In this document: positions 9,026 to 15,572 of the stretch, piece by piece | How positions within the stretch are numbered: the first letter of the stretch is position 1 | How the letters are laid out: each line of letters opens with the position of its first letter | Assembly (NCBI RefSeq): GCF_020535405.1 | Contig: NZ_CP085036.1 | Location: 1,860,001 to 1,924,000 of the forward strand | From: Antiquaquibacter oligotrophicus | GTDB taxonomy: Bacteria; Actinomycetota; Actinomycetes; Actinomycetales; Microbacteriaceae | Length of the DNA: 64,000 bases | Direction of reading: 5' to 3' | Position numbers and translations under genes: made by a program | Notes under the pieces: model-generated | Databases searched by the model: none | Told to the model about the DNA's origin: nothing | Seen by the model: only the letters and a program-made list of their open reading frames with translations

Positions 9026-9823
9026 GTGACTCGCGAACTCCTCGACATTGCCCGCACCATCGCTCGCGAGGCCGGTGATCTCGCCGCCCGTCATCGCGCC
9101 GCTGGCGTCGAAGTGGCAGCGAGCAAGTCGTCGATCGTCGACATCGTCACCGAGGCCGACCGCGAGGCGGAGGCGCTCATCAGAGGTCGTCTCGCCGAGC
9201 TCCGCCCGAATGACGGCTTCTTCGGTGAGGAGAGTGGTGCCGAGACCGGGTCGAGCGGTCTGACCTGGCTTGTCGACCCCATCGATGGCACCGTCAACTT
9301 CCTCTACGGCATCCCGCACTACGCGGTGAGTATCGCCGTCGTCGAGGGCGACCCCGATCCGCTCACGTGGCGAGGGCTTGCGGGCGCGGTCGTGAACCCA
9401 CCAGCTGGCGAGGTGTTCACGGCGATCGCGGGCGAGGGGGCGTGGCTCGGGGATGCGCGGCTTCGTGTCGCGGAACCGGTCGAGCTGCCGCAAGCGCTCG
9501 TCAACACGGGGTTCGCGTACGGCGCGGAGCTCCGGGCCGAACAGGGAGCGGTGGTTGCAGGACTGCTGCCGAAGGTGCGGGACATCCGTCGCCTGGGTAC
9601 GGCATCGCTCGACCTGTGTGCCGTCGCGGCAGCGCGAACGAACGCGTACTTCGAGCGCAACCTGAGCCCGTGGGATCACGCCGCCGGGGCGATCATCGCG
9701 AGCGAAGCGGGCGCCACCGTGAAGGGCTGGGCGGATGCCGCGGCCGGTCGTGACTTCATCCTGGCGGCCCACCCCGTGGTCGCCGCCGCCCTCGAGGAGC
9801 TGCTCGCGGAGTTGCACGCGTAG
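9026..9823 (+). CDS. Inositol monophosphatase family phosphatase
   Basis: 265-residue cytoplasmic Mg-dependent phosphatase of the inositol-monophosphatase / histidinol-phosphatase / fructose-bisphosphatase superfamily. The three metal-site motifs are intact: GEES (about residue 72), DPIDGTVNF (about 88-96) and WDHAAGAIIASEAG near the C-terminus. Length matches the family. The GTG start at 9026 is supported by the -10 box 6 bases ahead. Substrate cannot be decided between myo-inositol-1-phosphate, histidinol phosphate and nucleotide phosphates. It stands alone, 130 bases before the M23 peptidase gene, which has its own ribosome site. Confidence 0.92.
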   Translation: MTRELLDIARTIAREAGDLAARHRAAGVEVAASKSSIVDIVTEADREAEALIRGRLAELRPNDGFFGEESGAETGSSGLTWLVDPIDGTVNFLYGIPHYAVSIAVVEGDPDPLTWRGLAGAVVNPPAGEVFTAIAGEGAWLGDARLRVAEPVELPQALVNTGFAYGAELRAEQGAVVAGLLPKVRDIRRLGTASLDLCAVAAARTNAYFERNLSPWDHAAGAIIASEAGATVKGWADAAAGRDFILAAHPVVAAALEELLAELHA

Positions 9824-9953
9824 CCGCGGCTGGCGCCTGCTCCCGGGAGCGGTTACCCTGGACCCACCCCCGTTTCCGCACGGCTCAGCGCCGCGGAACC
9901 CCGAACGACGCAGGTGTGACGCTCGTCGAGCGCAACTGCACGAGGAGTGACAG

Positions 9954-10865
9954 ATGTCGGTGCGCGAGCATGACGACACCGCGCACTCTCACCACCACCA
10001 TCACCCGTCGTCAATCCCTCCCACGCGTCGACAGTTGCGTGAGGCCGAGGCAGCGCACGCGGCCAAGAGTCACAGCCCGTCGCGCGCCCCGCGGGTTCGG
10101 CCATCCACTCGGCCCGTGTCGAAGAAGCCGAAGCAGCGCGGGGCGCGTCCCTCTCCCGCGCCCCGCGAGCGCACGTCCTTCGCCCGCAAGTTCTTCTCGT
10201 TCGCTGCGCTTCTTTTTGCCGGCGCCCTCCTGGTGGGCACGTCGGTCCCGGCGAACGCGTTTCTGGAGGATCCGGCATCCGTTCTCGTCGCATCCGTGCC
10301 GACCGCCGTCGACGGGCAGAGTGTCGAGGTGTCGGCGGACGCCCTCGCGGAGGCGCCAGCGCGTGACGGCTACGAGGTGATCACCTACGCGCAGCAGTTG
10401 CGCGAGAAGTACGCGAACGTGAGCTACGCGTACACCGCGACGACGGGTGCCGTGCGTTGGCCTTTCCCGTATGCGGTGACGATCACGGATGGCTACGGTC
10501 CGCGTGACGTGAACGTCTCCGGTAGCGCGTTCCACAACGGCACCGACTTCACGCCGGGCGACGGAACCCCGATTTACGCGATCGCGGATGGCGTCGTCTC
10601 ACTGCACTCCGAGGATCAGGGTGGCTTCGGTAATCACGTCATCCTCACGCACGAGATCAACGGCCAGAAGGTCGAGAGCGTTTACGCGCACATGCAGTAC
10701 GGATCGAGCCCGCTCACCGTGGGCGAGACGGTCCGTGTCGGAGACTTCATCGGACTCGTCGGCAACACGGGCACGTCTTACGGTGCCCACCTGCACCTGG
10801 AGATTCACCTGGACGGTGTCGCGGTCGACCCGTTCGTGTGGCTCTCCAACAACGCGGTGAACTAA
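9954..10865 (+). CDS. M23 family metallopeptidase, membrane-anchored
   Basis: 303 residues. The N-terminus contains a His cluster (HSHHHHHP, about residues 11-18) and a basic, Pro-rich cytoplasmic stretch, then one transmembrane or signal segment (about 78-100, ending VPANA), a spacer and a LytM/peptidase M23 domain (about 175-300). Zn ligands are visible in FHNGTDF and HLHLEIH. Family members cut peptidoglycan cross-bridges or act as regulators of amidases. The catalytic motifs are complete, so it is probably active at the cell wall. AGGAG lies about 7 bases before the ATG. The His run is unusual and might bind metal. Confidence 0.9.
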   Translation: MSVREHDDTAHSHHHHHPSSIPPTRRQLREAEAAHAAKSHSPSRAPRVRPSTRPVSKKPKQRGARPSPAPRERTSFARKFFSFAALLFAGALLVGTSVPANAFLEDPASVLVASVPTAVDGQSVEVSADALAEAPARDGYEVITYAQQLREKYANVSYAYTATTGAVRWPFPYAVTITDGYGPRDVNVSGSAFHNGTDFTPGDGTPIYAIADGVVSLHSEDQGGFGNHVILTHEINGQKVESVYAHMQYGSSPLTVGETVRVGDFIGLVGNTGTSYGAHLHLEIHLDGVAVDPFVWLSNNAVN

Positions 10866-10891
10866 CCGCCGTTTGTGCAGCGCCGAAGCGC

Positions 10892-12628
10892 CTAGGCCGA
10901 AACGCGCATCCACACCGTGGTGTCGCGAGGCAACGCACCGCCGGTGACGTCCTCGCTCGCGAGCAGCACCTCGCCGACGGGCAACTCGACGGCCACCTTG
11001 CCGAGGTTCGCGAGCACGGTCACGTCTCCGTTGCGGAAGGCCACCACGTTGCGTCCGTAGCCCTTGATCCAGGTGAGCTCGCCGCCGCCGAGGTCGTTCT
11101 CCGCGCGAAGGCGTAGCGCCGCGCGGTACAGCTCGAGCGTGCTTCCGGGCACACCGATCTGGCCGTCGCGAGCGTAGGATGCCCACTCCGCGGGCTGCGG
11201 AAGCCAGCTTGCACCGGTCGAGTTGAATCCGAAAGCGGGCTCCTCCGACTCCCACGGGATCGGGACGCGGCATCCGTCGCGTCCGTACTTCTCGCCGTTG
11301 GTGCGGAACCAGGTCGGGTCTTGGCGCGCCTCGTCGGGCAGCTCCATGTCTTCGGGGAGACCGAGTTCTTCACCCTGGTAGAGGTAGGCGCTGCCGGGCA
11401 GCGCGAGCATGAGCGACGTCGCGGCGCGTGCGCGTCGCAGGCCGATAACCGGGTCGGGCTTGCCGAGCGACTTCGGGCCGATGCCAGCGCCCTGCGGGCT
11501 GTCTTTGGTGAGGGCCAGGCGCGAGGCGTGGCGCACAACGTCGTGGTTGGAGAGCACCCAGGTCGCGGGCGCCCCGACCGCGCCGAATGCGGCAATCGAC
11601 TCGATGATGACGCGCTTGAGGGCTGGCGCCTTCCAGTCGGTGAACATGTAGGCGAAGTTGAACGCCTGGCTCATCTCATCCGGTCGCACCCACAGGGCCA
11701 CCTTCTCGAGCGGGTCGACCCACGCCTCCGCGCACAGCACACGGTCGCCCTCGTACTCGGCGAGCACGGCGTGCCATTCGCGCCAGATGTCGTGAACACC
11801 CTCCTGGCCCCAGTAGGGCGGGTCGGGCGGGGAGTCCTGGATGACCGGCTCGAGCGGGGTGACATCCGATGCCGCCTGCGCCCCACCCATCGAGGCGCCC
11901 TCGGCTGGCGGGGTGTAATCGGGAAGCCCGGCTTCCTTGATCATGCCGTGGGCGACATCCACCCGGAATCCATCGACGCCGCGGTCGAGCCAGAAGCGCA
12001 GGATGTCACGGAACTGCTCGCGCACCCACGGGTTCTCCCAGTTGAGGTCGGGCTGCGACTTGTCGAAGATGTGCAGGAACCACTGGCCGGGTGTTCCGTC
12101 GGCCTTGGTGGTGCGCTCCCACATGGGGCCGCCAAATACGGACTCCCAGTTGTTGGGCGGCAGGTCGCCGTTCGGGCCTTTGCCGTCGCGGAACATGTAG
12201 CGGTCGCGCTCCGGCGAACCCTCGGGGGCCGCGAGCGCCTCCTGGAACCAGCGGTGCTGATCCGACGTGTGGTTGGGCACCATGTCGACGATGACCTTGA
12301 GACCCAGGTCGTGTGCCTCCGCGAGCAGACGGTCGAAGTCGTCGAGAGTGCCGAAGAGGGGGTCGACATCGCAGTAGTCGGCTACGTCGTATCCGGCATC
12401 CTTCTGCGGCGAACGGAAGAAGGGTGAAAGCCAGACGGCGTCGACGCCGAGCTCCGCGAGAGAGGGGAGTCGTTTGGTGATGCCGGCGAGGTCGCCGATG
12501 CCGTTGCCGTCGTCGTCCGCGAAGGAGCGCGGGTAGATCTGGTAGATGACGGCCGTACGCCACCATTCAGAACCGGCAAGGAGGGTGTGCTCTGACTCGA
12601 GGGACTGCGGTGTGCTCTCCGTTGTCAT
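10892..12628 (-). CDS. GH13 alpha-glucosidase (oligo-1,6-glucosidase / maltase type)
   Basis: 578-residue cytoplasmic glycoside hydrolase that would release glucose from imported alpha-glucosides. GH13 conserved regions are present in order: VIVDMVPNHTS, GFRVDVAHG (Asp nucleophile), VLCAEAW (Glu acid/base) and VLSNHDVVRH (transition-state Asp), with the N-terminal start WWRTAVIYQIYPRSF typical of GH13 subfamilies 23 and 30. The ATG at 12628 fits a leaderless promoter (TATCGT 6 bases ahead). A perfect LacI-type palindrome overlaps the -35 box, and the same palindrome precedes the sugar ABC importer at 60 kb, so transport and hydrolysis are likely co-repressed. No signal peptide is visible. Confidence 0.95.
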   Translation of the reverse strand: MTTESTPQSLESEHTLLAGSEWWRTAVIYQIYPRSFADDDGNGIGDLAGITKRLPSLAELGVDAVWLSPFFRSPQKDAGYDVADYCDVDPLFGTLDDFDRLLAEAHDLGLKVIVDMVPNHTSDQHRWFQEALAAPEGSPERDRYMFRDGKGPNGDLPPNNWESVFGGPMWERTTKADGTPGQWFLHIFDKSQPDLNWENPWVREQFRDILRFWLDRGVDGFRVDVAHGMIKEAGLPDYTPPAEGASMGGAQAASDVTPLEPVIQDSPPDPPYWGQEGVHDIWREWHAVLAEYEGDRVLCAEAWVDPLEKVALWVRPDEMSQAFNFAYMFTDWKAPALKRVIIESIAAFGAVGAPATWVLSNHDVVRHASRLALTKDSPQGAGIGPKSLGKPDPVIGLRRARAATSLMLALPGSAYLYQGEELGLPEDMELPDEARQDPTWFRTNGEKYGRDGCRVPIPWESEEPAFGFNSTGASWLPQPAEWASYARDGQIGVPGSTLELYRAALRLRAENDLGGGELTWIKGYGRNVVAFRNGDVTVLANLGKVAVELPVGEVLLASEDVTGGALPRDTTVWMRVSA

Positions 12629-12634
12629 CCCAAC

Positions 12635-12662
12635 ACGATACGGTATTTCACGGATGCTGCAA
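12635..12662 (-). promoter_or_regulatory. Promoter of the GH13 gene
   Basis: Read on the minus strand: -35 TTGCAG (12657-12662), 16-base spacer, -10 TATCGT (12635-12640), then 6 bases to the ATG. Leaderless layout. The -35 lies inside the LacI-type operator. Confidence 0.65.
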
Positions 12663-12671
12663 GCGCTTGCA
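12658..12671. promoter_or_regulatory. LacI-family operator TGCAAGCGCTTGCA
   Basis: Perfect 14-base palindrome with the central CG step typical of LacI-family sites, overlapping the -35 of the alpha-glucosidase promoter. The identical sequence occurs at 60105-60118. Confidence 0.8.
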
Positions 12672-12778
12672 TCCGGCGCCCGCCACGTCGTTCATCAAGG
12701 CGTTACATCGTGTACCCGGCCGCATCGCGCGGGTGCTAGTCTCTTACGGTGCCAAAACGGCGTTCTGCTGTTGCGCGC

Positions 12779-12850
<72 letters not shown>

Positions 12851-12879
12851 CGAACATCCGGCTCCACCCGGATGCTCGT

Positions 12880-12953
12880 GGCTGAGTAGCTCAGTTGGTG
12901 AGAGCGCACGACTCATAATCGTGAGGTCGCGGGTTCGAGTCCCGCCTCAGCTA
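12880..12953 (+). tRNA. tRNA-Met (anticodon CAT, elongator)
   Basis: Acceptor GGCTGAG/CTCAGCT (one G-U pair), D-arm GCTC/GAGC, anticodon stem CACGA/TCGTG with loop CTCATAA, T-arm GCGGG/CCCGC with TTCGAGT. It lies 29 bases after tRNA-Thr, a common actinobacterial pair. A CAT anticodon could also be tRNA-Ile2, judged less likely. The last 17 bases of its T-arm and acceptor recur at 13088. Confidence 0.9.
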
Positions 12954-12965
12954 CAGAAGGAAAGG

Positions 12966-12990
12966 CGCCCCGCGAGAGCGGGGCGTTTTT
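12966..12990 (+). terminator. Terminator of the tRNA-Thr/tRNA-Met transcript
   Basis: CGCCCCGC, GAGA loop, GCGGGGCG, then five T. A textbook intrinsic terminator 13 bases after tRNA-Met. Confidence 0.92.
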
Positions 12991-13087
12991 GCTTCTGTAC
13001 CTGGGACGTCGACTCTCATTCGCTGGGCCCACGCCGCGCAGTCAGCCGCGCCGCGTTCAGCGGCGTGGATACGGCGACGGTGGGGCG

Positions 13088-13104
13088 TCGAGTCCCGCCT
13101 CAGC
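13088..13104 (+). repeat. 17-bp duplicate of the tRNA-Met 3' end
   Basis: TCGAGTCCCGCCTCAGC is identical to 12935-12951, the T-loop, T-stem and acceptor strand of tRNA-Met. Tyrosine integrases leave such 3'-end duplicates as attachment sites; only about 150 bases separate the two copies here and no integrase is present. Confidence 0.55.
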
Positions 13105-13200
13105 CTCCGCGTGACCTCCGCCGCGCTGAGTATCCCGACTATCCCCTTATCGCCCACCCCATTCCGGCACTATCGGCAGATTCGGCGCCGGTCCCTGTCA

Positions 13201-13235
13201 GCGTTGGGCCCCGTACCCGAGCCGGGGCCCAACGC
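13201..13235. other. Perfect 12-bp inverted repeat in gene-free DNA
   Basis: GCGTTGGGCCCC and GGGGCCCAACGC flank an 11-base spacer. No T-run and no nearby upstream gene to terminate. It could be an operator, a replication or recombination remnant, or an RNA hairpin. Confidence 0.5.
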
Positions 13236-13374
13236 CGGCCAAGGATGACCAGCTGGGGCCTGGTCTCCCTCGACGCGTAGACCGTAACTGAGGATCACTT
13301 CGGTGGTCTGCCCCTCGGACTGAGGATTGACTCGGGGTACAGGCGGCACGCTAGCGCCCGCCAGGAGTCGGGTC

Positions 13375-13380
13375 TATCGT
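13375..13380 (+). promoter_or_regulatory. -10 box TATCGT of a leaderless promoter
   Basis: Six bases before the ATG of the DUF2277 gene, with no ribosome-binding site; same arrangement as the GH13 gene promoter. Confidence 0.5.
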
Positions 13381-13386
13381 GACCGC

Positions 13387-13683
13387 ATGTGCCGAAACAT
13401 CCGGGTTCTTCACAACTTTGAGCCACCCACGACCGATGACGAAGTGCGGGAGGCTGCGCTGCAGTTTGTGCGCAAGGTGAGCGGGTCCACGCATCCGTCT
13501 CGTGCCAACGCTCCGGCGTTCGAGCAGGCCATCGATGAGATCGCCGCCGCGACGAGACGGATGCTCGATCAGCTGGTCACGAAGGCGCCCCCGCACAACC
13601 GCGAGGAGGAGGCCATCAAGGGCAGGCAACGCCACGAGAAGCGTATGGAACGTGAGGTGCGCATCCGTACCGCGGAGGCCTGA
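13387..13683 (+). CDS. DUF2277 family protein
   Basis: 98-residue basic cytoplasmic protein. The start MCRNIRVLHNFEPPTTDDEV and the following AALQFVRKVSG, PSRAN and AFEQAIDEIAAATR are the signature of DUF2277, a short actinobacterial and proteobacterial family of unknown function. The C-terminus is Arg/Lys/Glu-rich and helical. The ATG at 13387 is chosen because the family begins MCRNI and a -10 box sits 6 bases ahead. Conserved Cys2 next to the start might be functional. The gene is monocistronic, followed by an AGTGTT...AACACT hairpin. Confidence 0.85.
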   Translation: MCRNIRVLHNFEPPTTDDEVREAALQFVRKVSGSTHPSRANAPAFEQAIDEIAAATRRMLDQLVTKAPPHNREEEAIKGRQRHEKRMEREVRIRTAEA

Positions 13684-13695
13684 GCCTCGAGTGTT

Positions 13696-13737
13696 GCCAA
13701 ATGGCAGCTAAAACACTGCTCAGAGCAGCCATATGGC
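13696..13737. promoter_or_regulatory. Two similar palindromes, possible operators of the YCII-sigma operon
   Basis: GCCAAATGGC (13696-13705) and GCCATATGGC (13728-13737) are spaced 32 bases centre to centre, three helical turns. They lie 115 to 150 bases before the YCII gene; the first is nested inside an AGTGTT/AACACT hairpin that may also terminate the DUF2277 gene. Confidence 0.4.
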
Positions 13738-13852
13738 ATCACTCAGCGACAGAGCGAAAAAAAGTTGCGCCCCGATGTCGATTTAGCGCCCCGCCGTTCG
13801 ACGTCATAGTAAGAGGGTGCGAAGGGCACCCCGACACAGAGGGAGAACGACC

Positions 13853-14269
13853 ATGAAGTACATGCTCATCATGCGCAGCACCGACGAAGCGATCGAGGCC
13901 AGCAAGGATCTCGATTTCGAGGAGATCATCAACGCGATGGGTGCCTACAACGAGTCCATGATCAAGGCCGGCGTCATGGCCGGCGGTGACGGCCTCGCCC
14001 CCGCCACGGAGGGCTTCGTCGTCGACTTCTCCGCCGAGAAGCCGATCGTCACCGATGGCCCCTACGGCGAGACGCACGAGCTGTTCAACGGTTTCTGGAT
14101 CGTCGAGGTCTCGAGCAAGGAGGAGGCCATCGAGTGGGCGAGCCGCGCGCCGCTCGGCCCTGGCAGCAAGCTCGAGGTGCGGCGCATCACCGACGAGACC
14201 GACTTCGCCGACTTCGAGGACAACGAGTTCATCCAGAAGGAGAAGGAGTGGCGCGAGGCCGGTCTGTGA
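13853..14269 (+). CDS. YCII-related (DGPF) domain protein
   Basis: 138 residues with a ferredoxin-like YCII/DGPF fold: MKYMLIMRST start, GVMAGGDGLAP, and the family hallmark TDGPYGETHELFNGFWIVEV. GAGGGAG lies about 8 bases before the ATG. It overlaps the following sigma-factor gene by 4 bases (GTGA). DGPF genes are characteristically linked to ECF42-group sigma factors; the protein is presumed to be their target or partner, but its biochemical role is unknown. His/Asp residues sometimes proposed as active are partly present (Asp in TDGPYG). Confidence 0.9.
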   Translation: MKYMLIMRSTDEAIEASKDLDFEEIINAMGAYNESMIKAGVMAGGDGLAPATEGFVVDFSAEKPIVTDGPYGETHELFNGFWIVEVSSKEEAIEWASRAPLGPGSKLEVRRITDETDFADFEDNEFIQKEKEWREAGL

Positions 14270-15495
14270 CCGACGTCTCGCGCACCCTCGATGCCGTCTG
14301 GCGTATCGAGGGTGCGCGGATCGTCGCCACACTCGCCAAAAAGACGGGCGACGTTGGACTCGCGGAGGATCTCGCGCAGGAGGCGCTCGCCGAGGCGTTG
14401 GCGCAGTGGCCGGAGTCGGGCGTTCCGCAGAACGCGGGGGCGTGGCTCACCGCCGTGGCGGGGCGCCGGGCGATCGACGGCTGGCGGCGGCGCGAGCGAC
14501 AGGATGCCCGCTACCGGCAGATGGCGCACGATCTGGCCGAGGCATCCGTCGACGAATGGGAGCCGCTCGACGATGACGTGCTCAGGCTCGTGTTCACCGC
14601 GTGCCACCCGGTGCTGTCGCGGGAATCGCAGGTCGCGCTCACGCTCCGAGTTGTGGCAAGTCTCACCACGGAGGAGATCGCGCGGATGCTCCTCGTGCCG
14701 GTCGCGACGGTGCAGGCACGAATCACGAGGGCGAAGAAGACCCTCGCCGCCGCGCACGTTCCCTTCGAGGCGCCGGACCCGAGTGAGTGGGGTGACCGCC
14801 TCGGGGGTGTACTCGGGGTGGTGTACCTCATCTTCACCGAGGGATATGCCGCGACATCCGGTGACCGCTGGATGCGCACCGACCTCGCCCACGAGGCGCT
14901 GCGCCTCGGCCGTGTGCTCGCGGGCCTCCTGCCGCGGGAGCCGGAGGTGCACGGTCTCGTCGCGCTCATGGAGTTTCAGGCATCCCGGTTTGCCGCTCGC
15001 GTGGACCGCGAAGGAAACCCCGTGCTGCTCGCCGATCAGGACCGCACGCGGTGGGACCGCGCCCAGATCGGCCGCGGTGTCGCTGCCCTGCAGCGGGCGG
15101 ATGCCGTGGGCCGGGGCCGCGGCGCGTACAGCCTTCAGGCGGCCATCGCCGAATGCCACGCAATCGCACCGAGTGTGGACGACACCGACTGGGACCGCAT
15201 CGTGATCCTCTACGAGGCGCTCGGTCGCCTGGCGCCGAACCCTGTCGTGGAGCTCAATCGGGCGGTCGCCGTGTCGATGGCGACGGGCCCCGCGAATGCC
15301 CTGCGCATCGTGGATGGGCTCGCGGCGGCGGGCAGCCTCAAGGGTTCCTATTTGCTGCCGAGCGTGCGCGGGGAGCTCCTGTCGCGATTGGGCCGCAATG
15401 CCGAAGCGCGCGAAGAGTTGCTGATCGCGGCATCCCTCGCAGCAAACGAGCGTGAGAGTGCGGTGCTGCGCGCGAAAGCGGCCGCGCTCGTTTAA
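14266..15495 (+). CDS. ECF42-group RNA polymerase sigma factor with C-terminal DUF6596/TPR extension
   Basis: 409 residues. Sigma region 2 lies at about 12-80 (DVGLAEDLAQEALAEALAQW, AGRRAIDGWRR) and region 4 at about 110-160 (LTTEEIARMLLVPVATVQARITRAKK). The remaining 240 residues form the helical SnoaL-less, TPR-like extension typical of ECF42 (VYLIFTEGY, LNRAVAVSMATGP, LGRNAEAREELLIAA). ECF42 factors lack a classical anti-sigma and are thought to be controlled through this extension. The GTG start at 14266 overlaps the stop of the YCII gene, placing both in one transcript. Confidence 0.93.
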   Translation: MTDVSRTLDAVWRIEGARIVATLAKKTGDVGLAEDLAQEALAEALAQWPESGVPQNAGAWLTAVAGRRAIDGWRRRERQDARYRQMAHDLAEASVDEWEPLDDDVLRLVFTACHPVLSRESQVALTLRVVASLTTEEIARMLLVPVATVQARITRAKKTLAAAHVPFEAPDPSEWGDRLGGVLGVVYLIFTEGYAATSGDRWMRTDLAHEALRLGRVLAGLLPREPEVHGLVALMEFQASRFAARVDREGNPVLLADQDRTRWDRAQIGRGVAALQRADAVGRGRGAYSLQAAIAECHAIAPSVDDTDWDRIVILYEALGRLAPNPVVELNRAVAVSMATGPANALRIVDGLAAAGSLKGSYLLPSVRGELLSRLGRNAEAREELLIAASLAANERESAVLRAKAAALV

Positions 15496-15572
15496 TCCCT
15501 GTTACAGATCACCCGCAAACGGGGGTCGACTGATACTTTCAGGGCGATAACACAGCACCAGGGAGTAGCGCT

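Larger units (their letters stand above)
12991..13386. other. 396-bp gene-free region with a tRNA 3' fragment and a perfect hairpin
   Basis: No convincing gene on either strand. It contains a 17-base copy of the tRNA-Met 3' end (13088-13104), a 12-base perfect inverted repeat (13201-13235), and a -10 box for the DUF2277 gene. The rest shows nothing recognisable; it may be the scar of an inserted and lost element. Confidence 0.6.

Noticed and set aside
12921..13280. Open frame running from tRNA-Met into the gene-free region
   Set aside because: It starts inside the tRNA, crosses its terminator and has no ribosome site or recognisable motif.
13853..15495. YCII/sigma pair as a toxin-antitoxin module
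   Set aside because: The large second protein has clear sigma regions 2 and 4 and the ECF42 extension; the pairing with a DGPF protein is the known ECF42 arrangement.
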